From Anaerolineae bacterium (GTDB taxonomy: Bacteria > Desulfobacterota > Desulfobacteria > Desulfobacterales > ETH-SRB1), in the NCBI GenBank assembly GCA_035529315.1, contig DATKWZ010000028.1:1-39950 (forward strand): a stretch of DNA of 39,950 nt, read 5' to 3'. The position numbers and the translations under genes are program-made. Shown piece by piece: positions 26,277 to 34,583 of this stretch (position 1 is the first letter of the stretch; each line of letters opens with the position of its first letter). The notes beneath the pieces are model-generated. The model ran no database searches, was not told the DNA's origin, and saw only the letters and a list, made by a program, of their open reading frames with translations.

Positions 26277-26372
26277 ATGAAAAAAATATTTCTTCTTACT
26301 CTGCTTGTTTTTCTTATTGCCTCTTTCAAGCCTGTCTACGGAGAACTGGTTCATGCGGGAACAGGCCCCTAA
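26277..26372 (+). pseudogene. Truncated secreted protein (signal peptide plus nine residues)
   Basis: MKKIFLLTLLVFLIASFKPV (first 20 residues) is a textbook signal peptide followed by a likely cleavage site before ELVHAGTGP and a stop, for 31 residues in all. It starts eight bases after the EamA stop. Its last bases overlap the end of the antiporter gene by four bases, and the DNA becomes GC-rich just there, so the original gene appears cut off. A genuine small peptide is possible but less likely. Confidence 0.6.
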
Positions 26373-28336
26373 TCTTGATCAGCTCTGGACATCCTTCGAA
26401 AGTTCGCTCGCGCTTTATCAGCACCGATGATTGCAATTAGGTCTTTTAACTGGAACCGGAAGCCATTATCAGGGTTGGGCTCAAGATTGTCGCCCCGAAT
26501 AACTCCGACAACAGATGCCCCTGTCGTCTTTCGTATCTCAGCTTCACCGATTGATTTGCCGATGAGCGGACTTCCTGACTCGACCAATACCCACTGAAGA
26601 TCAAATTGCTGTTCAGCGGTTCTGAGTTGGGTAAGAGTCTTGTAGTCACCACTCACACTAAGCAGAGGGCCAAACATCTCCTGCCTAAGAGACTCCGTGT
26701 ATTGCTGGATCTCCGGCGCAGGAATACGCAGATAAACAAGTGCCTTTCGAGTCATCTCAAGTCCGGCCTCAAATTCTGGAACCACCACCTCGGTAATGTT
26801 CAGTTCCTTGAAAATCTCAAGAAACTCTAAGCCGGATGCCCTTGCCACAATGTCGACTTTACTGTTGAGCTCTTTCGCATGAACCGCTATGGCTCGTGAC
26901 ACAACAATTCCCGGTGTCGTAATAAGAAGCAGGCACGCTGAAGCGATCTCTGCGGCTTCAAGTACAATCTCATGGCTCGCGTCACCATACACGATCGGCA
27001 TTCCTGCAAATTTAGCCTGTTCAATCCGACGCTGATCAAGCTCAATGATCACGAATTGCAGCCCTAAACGCATCAGGACCTGAGCTATCTGAGATCCTAT
27101 TCGCCCGCCGCCGGCAATTACAACGTGGTTTTGCAGCCCGGCTTCCGGAAGGTTTCTTGAGTCGAGCGGCTCGTGCTTGAACCAGCGCTTCCTTAGAGCA
27201 TACAGCCGTGCGGTCTGGCCTGAAACAATCGGTGTTAGCATCATAGTCAACACAGCTGCTGTCAGGACAAAAGAATAGATGTCGTTTCCAATCGAATTGG
27301 TCGAGACACCCACTTGCGCGAGCACGAACGAAAACTCGCCGATCTGGAATAGTCCAAGCCCAACAGCCAGGGGAATGATATTTCTATATTTGAACATAAG
27401 GGATACCAAAGCGAATATGCATCCTTTGCCGATGCTCACCACCAAAACAAGAACAAGTACCTGCCCGAGATGGTCCAGCAGAAAAACCGGATCAAAAAGC
27501 ATCCCGACCGACGCAAAAAACAAAAGCCCGAAGAGATCCCGGACCGGGATGATGTCGCTCAACGCTTGATGGCCGTAGTCGGATTCGCTCAACACCATCC
27601 CCGCAACAAAAGCTCCAAAGGCGAACGAAAGGCCGGCGAGATATGTGACATATCCGACTCCGAGCCCGATGGCCGTGATGGCGAGCAGAAACAGCTCTCG
27701 TGAACCCAGCTTGGCTATATGCGCCATGAAGCGTGGCAACAGCCTGGTTCCAAGCAGGATCATCCCGGCAATAAAAACTGCCGCCTTTAATGTAGCATAC
27801 CCGATCATGGTTAGACCAAGAGAGGGATTGTTCATCTGCGGCAGGATGATCATCAACGGGACGACTGCCAGATCCTGAACAATCAGCATCCCTATCATCA
27901 CTTTACTCGACAGGGTACCGAGCCATCCTTGACTCATCAGGGTCTTGAGGATCACCATGGTGCTCGAAAGGGAGATGATGGCTCCGACCCATATAGATTG
28001 TTTCCAGCCCCATCCCATAAGGTGTCCGATGCCGAATCCAAGCCCGATGGTAAGAATGATTTGAATGGGAGTTCCGATCAGGGCCACTTTATACACCGGC
28101 TTGAGGTTCTTGAGAGAGAACTCAAGCCCAAGACCAAAAAGCAGAAGGGCAACCCCGATCTCTGCAAGCTGCTTAATTTCGTGGATACTCGAAACAGTGA
28201 GACCGACCGTATGGGGACCCATGATCACTCCGGCGAGGATGTAGCCCAGAATCAATGGCTGCCCCAGTCTTTGCAGCAATAGGCCGCTGAAAAAAGCGGT
28301 CACGACGAGGATGATGATGTCGGTGGTTATATCCAT
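26369..28336 (-). CDS. CPA2 family monovalent cation:proton antiporter with RCK domains (KefB/YbaL-like)
   Basis: A 655-aa inner-membrane exchanger. About 370 residues form the Na+/H+-exchanger-like membrane domain ([38 protein letters not shown]). It is followed by an RCK_N nucleotide-binding domain ([18 protein letters not shown], residues about 405-530) and a TrkA_C domain at the C-terminus (about 570-650). It exports K+ or Na+ against protons and is gated by nucleotides. It is more GC-rich than neighbours on both sides and has a weak ribosome binding site. Confidence 0.92.
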   Translation of the reverse strand: MDITTDIIILVVTAFFSGLLLQRLGQPLILGYILAGVIMGPHTVGLTVSSIHEIKQLAEIGVALLLFGLGLEFSLKNLKPVYKVALIGTPIQIILTIGLGFGIGHLMGWGWKQSIWVGAIISLSSTMVILKTLMSQGWLGTLSSKVMIGMLIVQDLAVVPLMIILPQMNNPSLGLTMIGYATLKAAVFIAGMILLGTRLLPRFMAHIAKLGSRELFLLAITAIGLGVGYVTYLAGLSFAFGAFVAGMVLSESDYGHQALSDIIPVRDLFGLLFFASVGMLFDPVFLLDHLGQVLVLVLVVSIGKGCIFALVSLMFKYRNIIPLAVGLGLFQIGEFSFVLAQVGVSTNSIGNDIYSFVLTAAVLTMMLTPIVSGQTARLYALRKRWFKHEPLDSRNLPEAGLQNHVVIAGGGRIGSQIAQVLMRLGLQFVIIELDQRRIEQAKFAGMPIVYGDASHEIVLEAAEIASACLLLITTPGIVVSRAIAVHAKELNSKVDIVARASGLEFLEIFKELNITEVVVPEFEAGLEMTRKALVYLRIPAPEIQQYTESLRQEMFGPLLSVSGDYKTLTQLRTAEQQFDLQWVLVESGSPLIGKSIGEAEIRKTTGASVVGVIRGDNLEPNPDNGFRFQLKDLIAIIGADKARANFRRMSRADQD

Positions 28337-28540
28337 GCTGCTTTTCTACCAGCGGCCCTCCAGTGAAACTGTTGTTCTTCCAACTCGGCGAGCAGGTTCG
28401 CCTGCGTATCCGGAACACGAAAGTATTAACGCGATATGAAGATTACCGATTTCATTCGTCTCTTCAGCATAACAAGTAATTAGTGCCCACTTAAATACCA
28501 AAAATAAAGAAGATCAACAAAAAAAATACTACTATTAAGG

Positions 28541-28590
28541 AAGTTAGCCATTTTTAGATTCGCTCGCTATTGCGGTTTAATGGCTAACTT
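28541..28590 (-). terminator. Long-loop inverted repeat at the helicase 3' end
   Basis: AAGTTAGCCATT (28541-28552) pairs perfectly with AATGGCTAACTT (28579-28590), with a 26-base loop; the right arm includes the helicase stop. A T-rich run follows on the minus strand (A-run at 28519-28526). The loop holds the 24-base motif also found at 34036. It probably acts as a terminator but is unusually wide. Confidence 0.55.
28557..28580. repeat. 24-base dispersed repeat, copy 1
   Basis: gattcgctcgctattgcggt, followed by ttaa, matches gattcgctcgttatcgcggt/tcaa at 34036-34059 with three transitions. It is the loop of the helicase terminator-like hairpin. Confidence 0.5.
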
Positions 28591-30080
28591 GAGCTGCGAG
28601 AGTATCTTTTTTTTGCCTGTTGGCGGCGTGGTTTTTCTCCCCGCAAGGCCGGGAAGACTTTCTTTTTGAGGCGAGTCACGCGCTTTTTCTTTGAAAAGAG
28701 CGCTTTAGGCATGGTGAGCCATTCTTCCTCCGGCTCGATGCAATCCAGCTTGCGGCCTATGAACTTCTCGATGGCGGGAATGTAGAAGGAATCATCCTCA
28801 TCAGCGAAGCTGATCGAAGTGCCGGCAGTGCCGGCCCGGCCGGTTCGCCCGATCCGGTGCACGTAATCTTCAGGATCATGCGGCAGCATGAAATTGATAA
28901 CATGATTCATGCCTTCGATGTGAATGCCGCGTCCGGCTACATCCGTTGCGACCAGTACCCGGATCTTTCCGGCTTTGAATTCATCAAGGCGTTGAATCCG
29001 CTTTTTCTGTGGAACATCACCGGAAAGCTCGGAGCAGTTTACTCCGTGGCGGGTCAACATCTCTGATAGACGTATCACCTCGTCGCGCCTGTTGCAGAAA
29101 ACCAGAACCTGTTCAATGTTCTGTTTGTCGATGATATTAAAAAGGAGTGCAAATTTTTTGCTGGATGTCACGATGTAAACGATCTGTTCCACAGTTTCCA
29201 CAGCGACCTGTTCCGGTTCGATGTCTATGGTTACGGAGTTACTGGTCCATTGAGAGGCGAGACGGGTAATCTGCCCGGTAAGCGTTGCGCTAAAAAGCAT
29301 GGTCTGGCGCTTGCGTTTTTCCGGCGTGCTGTTGATGATCATTCGGACATCCGGGACAAAACCCATGTCGAGCATCCTGTCGGCCTCGTCGATGATCAGC
29401 ACCTCGGTCTTGTTAAGGGCAATGTCGCGGTTGCGCTGAAAATCGAGCAGCCTGCCGGGCGTTGCCACAATGATATCCACCGGACCGGAACCCAGCTCCT
29501 TTTTTTGCTTTACATAATCCATACCACCGAACACGGATACTGTTTTCAGACCACAGTACTTGGAAAGCTGGCGAGCTTCATCGGAGATCTGAAGCACCAG
29601 CTCCCTGGTAGGGGCAAGAATCAATATTCGGGGCGTGCCTGGTTTTTGTTTTATCTGAAGGGGATTTTTCAGCATCCGGTTGATTACGGTAATAAGAAAT
29701 GCAGCGGTCTTTCCGGTACCGGTTTGAGCCCTGCCGCTGGCATCCTTGCCGGACAGGGTGCTGGGAAGAATTTCAGCCTGTATGGGTGTACAGTACTTGA
29801 AGCCCAGGTCGAATATGGCATGGAGCAGAGGGTTGGGAAGATCAAAATCGTGAAATCGGACCCTGCCTTCTACCAATGGAACCTTGAACTGTGAAACGTC
29901 CCAACTGTCATCCATTGCAGAACCAACAGATGCTGCCGGCGCATCCTCGCTACAACGGTTTTTCTTCACTTTTTTCCAGGGGGACGCCCTGTGAAATGAA
30001 CGGCTTTCCCGATCAGGACGCAACGACCCTGACTTTGGTTTAGCGGCGGATTTGTCCCCTTTCGGGAGTTTCTTTTTCAT
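28584..30080 (-). CDS. DEAD-box ATP-dependent RNA helicase (RhlB-like)
   Basis: A 498-aa helicase. The order of motifs is complete: Q motif YCTPIQAEILP, motif I AQTGTGKTAAF, Ia PTRELVLQI, motif II DEAD in LIIDEADRM, motif III FSAT, and motifs V and VI in ATDVAGRGIHIEG and HRIGRTGRAG. It has a basic, low-complexity N-terminal 60 residues and a basic Arg/Lys tail, both typical of RhlB-group helicases that help RNase-dependent decay. It is GC-rich like the antiporter gene downstream. The next upstream gap has no strong promoter that I can see. Confidence 0.94.
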   Translation of the reverse strand: MKKKLPKGDKSAAKPKSGSLRPDRESRSFHRASPWKKVKKNRCSEDAPAASVGSAMDDSWDVSQFKVPLVEGRVRFHDFDLPNPLLHAIFDLGFKYCTPIQAEILPSTLSGKDASGRAQTGTGKTAAFLITVINRMLKNPLQIKQKPGTPRILILAPTRELVLQISDEARQLSKYCGLKTVSVFGGMDYVKQKKELGSGPVDIIVATPGRLLDFQRNRDIALNKTEVLIIDEADRMLDMGFVPDVRMIINSTPEKRKRQTMLFSATLTGQITRLASQWTSNSVTIDIEPEQVAVETVEQIVYIVTSSKKFALLFNIIDKQNIEQVLVFCNRRDEVIRLSEMLTRHGVNCSELSGDVPQKKRIQRLDEFKAGKIRVLVATDVAGRGIHIEGMNHVINFMLPHDPEDYVHRIGRTGRAGTAGTSISFADEDDSFYIPAIEKFIGRKLDCIEPEEEWLTMPKALFSKKKRVTRLKKKVFPALRGEKPRRQQAKKRYSRSSS

Positions 30081-30243
30081 CCGAGCTTATATAACACACA
30101 ACATCAATCATGGAAACAGTTAATAAGAAATATTGCAATACATCGGTTTATAAAGGAGAAATATATAACGCAGTAAACCATTAAACTTGATTAATGCAGG
30201 GGATATGTTATTTGAATTGCATGCCGAGAAAATCTCGAATAGA

Positions 30244-30263
30244 GATGAACTCGTAAAAAAGGT
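30244..30263 (+). repeat. Solo end of the TCGTAAAAAGT element
   Basis: GATGAACTCGTAAAAAAGGT resembles the left end of the elements at 484 and 8935 (GATGxxxTCGTAAAAAGT). No matching right arm was found nearby, so this may be a single arm left after deletion. Confidence 0.4.
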
Positions 30264-30355
30264 TGCAATCGGGAAAAAACAACTTATATTTCTTTGAGCA
30301 CTCCTTCAAGACACGGAGATGCCGACAAGGTAAAAAAATAAAAGGAGATAAAATA

Positions 30356-30919
30356 ATGACCGACTATTTTGATGTTATTCTATACAGTGGCGGGCATAAG
30401 GGCGCCGAGGCCGAGTTCGGAAAGCTTGCGGAGTCCTGGGGGATTCAGGAGGTTAACTTTTCGTTCAAGGGACACAATATCGAACGTACCAGAGGTGTCC
30501 GGGTGCTAAGCCCGGAAGAACTTGACAAGGGGAATGTCAGCATGGAAATAGTCTCTGCCCGCATGGGGCGAAATTATTCAAAGGCTGAAAAAATACGGAA
30601 GGTCATACAGTCTATTTTTCACATGGTCAACAATGGCTACCACGTGATAGGTGTCGGATGGATACAGCCGGATGACACCGTCAAGGGAGGAACCGGTTGG
30701 GGCGTTGAGCTTGCAAAGCTCTTTAACCGTCCGGTCAACGTATATGACCAGGAACGCAAAGCATGGTTCTCGTGGACGGATAACAAATGGATTGCTGAAA
30801 CGCCCGTTATCATCGACAAAACATTTGTCGGAACAGGAACCCGAAATCTCAGTGACGAAGGCCGCAAGGCGATTCACGAACTTTTCGAAAACTCCTTTGG
30901 ACCCGCAAAAAAGAATTAA
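30356..30919 (+). CDS. Putative SLOG/Rossmann-like protein of unknown function
   Basis: A 187-aa soluble protein with a good AAAGGAG site before the ATG. An open N-terminal beta strand (DYFDVILYSGGHKGAEAEFG), an internal YHVIGVGWIQPDD, GGTGWGVELAKLFNRPVNVY and a late FVGTGTRNLSDEGRKAI give a nucleotide-binding look, closest in my memory to SLOG-type proteins. SLOG folds often bind ADP-ribose-like ligands or act in defence and signalling, but I cannot assign one. An in-frame upstream stretch (30263-30355) is probably untranslated. Confidence 0.6.
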   Translation: MTDYFDVILYSGGHKGAEAEFGKLAESWGIQEVNFSFKGHNIERTRGVRVLSPEELDKGNVSMEIVSARMGRNYSKAEKIRKVIQSIFHMVNNGYHVIGVGWIQPDDTVKGGTGWGVELAKLFNRPVNVYDQERKAWFSWTDNKWIAETPVIIDKTFVGTGTRNLSDEGRKAIHELFENSFGPAKKN

Positions 30920-31477
30920 TCATGTTTTAGTGGCAACAAATGTGACAGGGCTATCTTGTTGAAATTGGATAGACTCGAGATAATTTTTTACACCACCGAC
31001 AGAAAGGTTAAATACTTTTGATCCAGACAGCATAATGTGTGCATTATCCTTGCTTCCGCAAATTTCGGCAAATTTCGGGCCAATTGATGCCAGAGGATCA
31101 GGATTGTCAGGAATAAGATTTAACGCATTTAAATATGTATCTAATCGTTCTTTCAAAATATTAAAGTAGTCAATCTCTTTACCTGTAGATGAAGATGAGA
31201 GCATTGAAATGTTCTGAGAAAAACTTTGAACAGCATTCCAAAATGATACTGATAATTCTTTTTTTATAGAACTTTCATCCAAAAAAAACGAAATGCTCCA
31301 TCCAACAGCTATAATTTTTAATAATTGAATTTCATATTTCATTAAAACCCGGTTTACATTTATATCCTCGGGCAGATTTTGTAAAATCAGCCTTATATCT
31401 GAGTGGTCAATCGCAAAGTCAAACAGATCTTCACTTGCTTTTTCAATACTAACTTTTTGTAAAGAAGATTCATCCAT
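30920..31477 (-). CDS. Hypothetical protein, unrecognised (second of a coupled pair)
   Basis: A 185-aa soluble protein beginning MDESSLQKVSIEKASEDLFD; I recognise no family. It is hydrophobic in the middle (KIIAVGWSISFFLDESS) and ends SPVTFVATKT. Its stop abuts the SLOG-like gene stop with no bases between. The ATG at 31477 overlaps the end of the frame before it (ATGGATGA), which implies coupled translation. The frame stays open 26 codons further, but that is inside the upstream frame. Confidence 0.6.
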   Translation of the reverse strand: MDESSLQKVSIEKASEDLFDFAIDHSDIRLILQNLPEDINVNRVLMKYEIQLLKIIAVGWSISFFLDESSIKKELSVSFWNAVQSFSQNISMLSSSSTGKEIDYFNILKERLDTYLNALNLIPDNPDPLASIGPKFAEICGSKDNAHIMLSGSKVFNLSVGGVKNYLESIQFQQDSPVTFVATKT

Positions 31478-31682
31478 TATGTTCTTCAATTTTTTCACTT
31501 GAACCTTGTACGGCTTCTTCAATTGTGTAATAAATATTTTTGAACGTTTCATCAAAGCTGGCCGGAGAAAGTCTTTCGGCCTCTATAAATTTAACGACTG
31601 TTTTCCTGGCTGGTTTTAAAATTTGTTCGTCAATAGAGCCTGTTTTACATGCCTTTTCGTAAAAGAGTTTTTGTAATATTTT
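31470..31682 (-). CDS. Small unrecognised ORF without a canonical start (first of a coupled pair)
   Basis: Up to 70 codons are open, reading ACKTGSIDEQILKPARKTVV, then KFIEAERLSPASFDETFKNIYYTIEEAVQGSS in pieces. It looks like a real, mostly helical small protein, yet no ATG, GTG or TTG is in frame downstream of the TAA at 31683-31685. A frameshift, sequence error or rare start (for example ATT) is possible. It ends eight bases into the next gene. Confidence 0.4.
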   Translation of the reverse strand, partial: KILQKLFYEKACKTGSIDEQILKPARKTVVKFIEAERLSPASFDETFKNIYYTIEEAVQGSSEKIEEHNG

Positions 31683-31766
31683 TTAATCGGCTAACAGAAA
31701 AATCCCTGAGTGTCAAGGAGCTATCAAACTTTTTAAGGGTACAAGGGGTCAAGGATTCAAGTAGTT

Positions 31767-32636
31767 ATGCACTATGAAGGTAACATAATTCGTCCTCCAA
31801 GCGAGGCTAACAGTATTCTGCTGCAGGTTACTGTCGGGTGCTCACGCAACAAGTGCACATTCTGCGGCACATATAGAGGCGAACGCTTTAAAATAAAACC
31901 GGATCCCGTCATTATGGAGGATATCGCATTTGCCGCACAGTATTGCAAACGCCAGCGGCGTGTGTTTATCTGCGATGGAGATGCACTGATTGTTCCCCAA
32001 AATCGACTCCTGAAAATTTTAATAAAAATTGAAAAACAGCTCTCATGGGTAACACGGGTGGGGCTATATGCTAATGCCAAGAGCCTGAAAACAAAAACCC
32101 CTGATGAACTCAAGGCGCTGAAAGACCATGGCCTCGGTATCATTTACATGGGTCTTGAAACCGGCGACGACGTTACCTTAAAAAAAATCAACAAAGGCGC
32201 AACAGCCGGCGATATGATCCAGATGGGCATAAAGGCCCGGGCAGCTGGAATCAAACTTTCCATTACAGTGTTGCTGGGGATTGCCGGCAAAAGACGTTCC
32301 AAAATACATGCCAAGGAAACCGGACGTGTGCTTTCAGCTATAGACCCGGAACATATCGGGGCTCTCAGCCTTATGCTTATCCCAGGCACACCACTATATC
32401 AGGATTATGTGTCCGGCGAATTTACGTTGCTTGAATCTGTTGAAATGCTGGAAGAGCTTAAAGCCATGATCACTGCTACTAACCTTTCCAAGGGCCTTTT
32501 CTATGCAAATCACGCTTCCAACTATCTGCCGATAACGGCCAGGCTGCCAAAAGAAAAGGCAATAACGATTAAATTAATAGATACAGCCCTGGCAGGCAAA
32601 ATAGCCTTGAAACCCGAGTATATGCGGGCCCTTTAA
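31767..32636 (+). CDS. Radical SAM protein
   Basis: A 289-aa radical SAM enzyme. Cys25, Cys30 and Cys33 in VGCSRNKCTFCG make a CX4CX2C cluster motif, slightly longer than the usual CX3CX2C but found in a subgroup with TFCG. GLETGDDVTLKKINKG and TVLLGIAGK follow the typical fold. It lacks a B12 domain and any SPASM-type extra Cys cluster. It probably uses [4Fe-4S] and S-adenosylmethionine; no substrate can be deduced from neighbours. ATG 31767 is a good fit with the N-terminal EGNIIRPPSEANS. Confidence 0.9.
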   Translation: MHYEGNIIRPPSEANSILLQVTVGCSRNKCTFCGTYRGERFKIKPDPVIMEDIAFAAQYCKRQRRVFICDGDALIVPQNRLLKILIKIEKQLSWVTRVGLYANAKSLKTKTPDELKALKDHGLGIIYMGLETGDDVTLKKINKGATAGDMIQMGIKARAAGIKLSITVLLGIAGKRRSKIHAKETGRVLSAIDPEHIGALSLMLIPGTPLYQDYVSGEFTLLESVEMLEELKAMITATNLSKGLFYANHASNYLPITARLPKEKAITIKLIDTALAGKIALKPEYMRAL

Positions 32637-32721
32637 CATCCCGGGAAATACAGGAGCCCGGGCTTAACATGGACCCTGAGCCAGGGGGCAAAAGCAGACT
32701 TGGTGAGATAAAGGAGAGCAT

Positions 32722-33099
32722 ATGACCGAAAAAGTATACAAAGCGCCTGAATCAAATCCGGTTTCGGAAAAAATCGGGAACAAAAGGCCGACTTCAATCA
32801 CTATTATTTGTGTTGTTGGTTTTATTGGCGCCTTATTGTCTGTTCCTTTATTTTTTTCAGCTATCGCCAAATCTATGGGTGTTTGGTACCAATTGTATTT
32901 AGCGTTAGTAAGTATCATGGGGCTGGTATGTATGGTCGGTCTATGGAAAATGAAAAAGTGGGCGGCATATACATACGCAGGCTTTGTTAGTCTCAATCAA
33001 TTTGTAATGTTAGCTATGGGCATATGGAATATTGGAGCTTTAATCATGCCTGGTGTTGTTGTTGCTTTTGCGCTGGCACATTCAAAGAAGATGAGTTAA
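32722..33099 (+). CDS. Small membrane protein of unknown function
   Basis: A 125-aa protein with about three to four hydrophobic helices (SITIICVVGFIGALLSVPLF, YLALVSIMGLVCMVGLW and later ones) after a charged 25-residue N-terminus. AAAGGAG lies seven bases before the ATG. The pattern TSITIICVVGFIGALL-WKMKKWAAYTYAGF is one I associate with small DUF-type membrane proteins of Desulfobacterota, but I cannot name the family. Confidence 0.75.
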   Translation: MTEKVYKAPESNPVSEKIGNKRPTSITIICVVGFIGALLSVPLFFSAIAKSMGVWYQLYLALVSIMGLVCMVGLWKMKKWAAYTYAGFVSLNQFVMLAMGIWNIGALIMPGVVVAFALAHSKKMS

Positions 33100-33187
33100 T
33101 GTGAACTTAGGGAATGTCCATAAATTTTAATTTGATCTCTTATACGAGGTTTTGCTAAAAAATATTTGAAGAATATAGGAGGAAATC

Positions 33188-33472
33188 ATGACAAAAGCTA
33201 CAGCTCGTCATATCCTGGTTGATACACAGGAAAAATGTGAAGAAATCAAAAAACAAATTGAAGAAGGTTCTGATTTTGCTGAAATGGCCAGGCAGCATTC
33301 TAAATGTCCTTCAGGGCGGCAAGGCGGAGGTGATTTAGGTGAGTTTTCACCAGGCCAAATGGTTCCGGAATTTGACAGCGTGGTATTCAGCCAGGAAACA
33401 GGAAAGGTTCATGGGCCGGTTCAAACCCAGTTTGGATATCATTTGATTGAAATTACAAATAGAAGTGATTGA
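33188..33472 (+). CDS. Parvulin-type peptidyl-prolyl cis-trans isomerase (PpiC-like)
   Basis: A 94-aa single-domain PPIase: ARHILVDTQEKCEEIKKQI, FAEMARQHSKCPSG, GGDLGEFSPGQMVPEFDSV, and the closing FGYHLIEI motif. No signal peptide, so it is cytoplasmic. It speeds proline isomerisation during folding. TAGGAGG precedes the ATG by an ideal seven bases. It is a complete PpiC, as in E. coli (93 aa). Confidence 0.95.
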   Translation: MTKATARHILVDTQEKCEEIKKQIEEGSDFAEMARQHSKCPSGRQGGGDLGEFSPGQMVPEFDSVVFSQETGKVHGPVQTQFGYHLIEITNRSD

Positions 33473-33492
33473 GGATAAACAAAACGCAAGCC

Positions 33493-33696
33493 TTAAATTC
33501 TTTTTTTAATGTAAATTTGAGAATTTTGAAACAGGTTATAAATCAGACAATTACTTTTTTTCAGCATTGTCTTTAAATATTCGTCTTCTTTCAATGCCTC
33601 GACAGATAATATGATGCAGCATTTCTGAAACGTAAATTCTTGCTTTGCTTGGCATAAGCGACTCACATACCACACTTTCAACATCTTATGAAACAC
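33493..33696 (-). CDS. Doubtful small ORF downstream of the Cys-rich gene
   Basis: A 67-codon frame immediately after the Cys-rich gene on the same strand. The sequence (LCQAKQEFTFQKCCIILSVE and LKEDEYLKTMLKK) is basic and has three Cys but no recognisable family. It has no clear ribosome binding site. It may be a true small gene in the same transcript or chance. Confidence 0.3.
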   Translation of the reverse strand: MFHKMLKVWYVSRLCQAKQEFTFQKCCIILSVEALKEDEYLKTMLKKSNCLIYNLFQNSQIYIKKRI

Positions 33697-33702
33697 TTAT
33701 TT

Positions 33703-33945
33703 TCACGGGCTCTTGCCCTGTTCGTCACGCACCTGACGTTTTTTTATTTTTTGCTTGAATAAAATACAGTCTTTGCCCTGAGTGCTTCTTTGAACTACTA
33801 CCGAGGGCGCTTGAAGGCTTTTAAAATCCATAGCCAGGCAGCCATGGGGAAAGTTTTTATCCCACGTAACATAATAATGTTCACATTTGTGGCAGTCAAT
33901 CATCTTCAACATCCCGCTAAGCGCCTGAGGTATTCTGATGAGCAT
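33703..33945 (-). CDS. Small Cys-rich protein (often labelled uracil-DNA glycosylase-like in databases, probably wrongly)
   Basis: An 80-aa protein (or 66-69 aa if a later ATG is used). The core MIDCHKCEHYYVTWDKNFPH with GCLAMDFKSLQAPSVVV and GKDCILF has four Cys and two His likely to bind zinc or a cluster. I recall small proteins of this type conserved in many anaerobes with an unsupported uracil-DNA-glycosylase label. No catalytic features of that enzyme are visible. The ATG at 33945 has GGAAATGTC before it. Confidence 0.65.
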   Translation of the reverse strand: MLIRIPQALSGMLKMIDCHKCEHYYVTWDKNFPHGCLAMDFKSLQAPSVVVQRSTQGKDCILFKQKIKKRQVRDEQGKSP

Positions 33946-34035
33946 GACATTTCCGGCTGCAATAATTATTTTTAATATAACATCATTGCAAAGAAAAATG
34001 CAAGAATTGCGTCATTCTAAAAGACTTCAAAACAG

Positions 34036-34059
34036 GATTCGCTCGTTATCGCGGTTCAA
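34036..34059. repeat. 24-base dispersed repeat, copy 2
   Basis: gattcgctcgttatcgcggt/tcaa, the partner of 28557-28580, lies in the gap before the PilZ gene with no matching hairpin around it. Confidence 0.5.
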
Positions 34060-34124
34060 GAGCAGCAGTGGATCAATAAGGATGCTTTTTTGCAAATTCA
34101 AGTAAGCATTTCCGTGGGTTTCTT

Positions 34125-34151
34125 TTGACAGGTTTTCAATTATAATATACA
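34125..34151 (+). promoter_or_regulatory. Candidate sigma-70 promoter of the PilZ gene
   Basis: TTGACA (34125-34130) is exact; a TATACA-like box at 34146-34151 is 15 bases away, short but usable. TATAAT (34141-34146) also lies here. The gene starts 48 bases downstream. Confidence 0.45.
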
Positions 34152-34199
34152 GATTATCCGTACAAAAGGAGTAAAAAATCAAAGGGGGTTTTAAGGGAC

Positions 34200-34556
34200 A
34201 TGAAAGATGATAAAAGAAAAAGAACGAGGGTTCATTTTAAGACACAGGTGGTCTTAAAGACGGATATTTCTAAAATCAAGACAGATGCAAAATCCTCAGA
34301 CATCAGCATGAAAGGCATGTTCATTAGTACCGACGAAAAGATCCCGGCAGGGACACCCTGTGATATAGAAATTGTGCTCTCGGGCACCACCAGCAAACTT
34401 GCCTTAAATATAGAGGGTGTGATTGCCCGCCAGGATAAGGAGGGCATTGGGATTACGTTCAACTCAATGGATGTTGACAGTTACTTTCATCTCAAAAACA
34501 TTGTCATGTATAACGCCTCGGATCCGGATGCCGTCGAAGAAGAGATGTTTTCATAA
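34200..34556 (+). CDS. PilZ domain protein
   Basis: A 118-aa protein consisting of one PilZ domain. The first c-di-GMP contact RxxxR-like block is in KRKRTRVHF and the D/NxSxxG block is SDISMKGMF. It ends in a charged EVEEEMFS-like tail (DAVEEEMFS). Such proteins bind cyclic di-GMP and pass the signal to motility, biofilm or secretion systems. It has no partner domain here, so the output is unknown. It sits alone between gaps. Confidence 0.88.
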   Translation: MKDDKRKRTRVHFKTQVVLKTDISKIKTDAKSSDISMKGMFISTDEKIPAGTPCDIEIVLSGTTSKLALNIEGVIARQDKEGIGITFNSMDVDSYFHLKNIVMYNASDPDAVEEEMFS

Positions 34557-34583
34557 TTTTTATCCTTATTTAAAAATATCTTT

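Noticed and set aside
29250..29894. 214-codon plus-strand ORF opposite the helicase
   Set aside because: It is antisense to intact DEAD-box motifs; its length is explained by the high GC there.
32638..32665. CCCGGG...CCCGGG pair after the radical SAM gene as a terminator
   Set aside because: The stem is short, GC-only and has no T-run; it may be chance.
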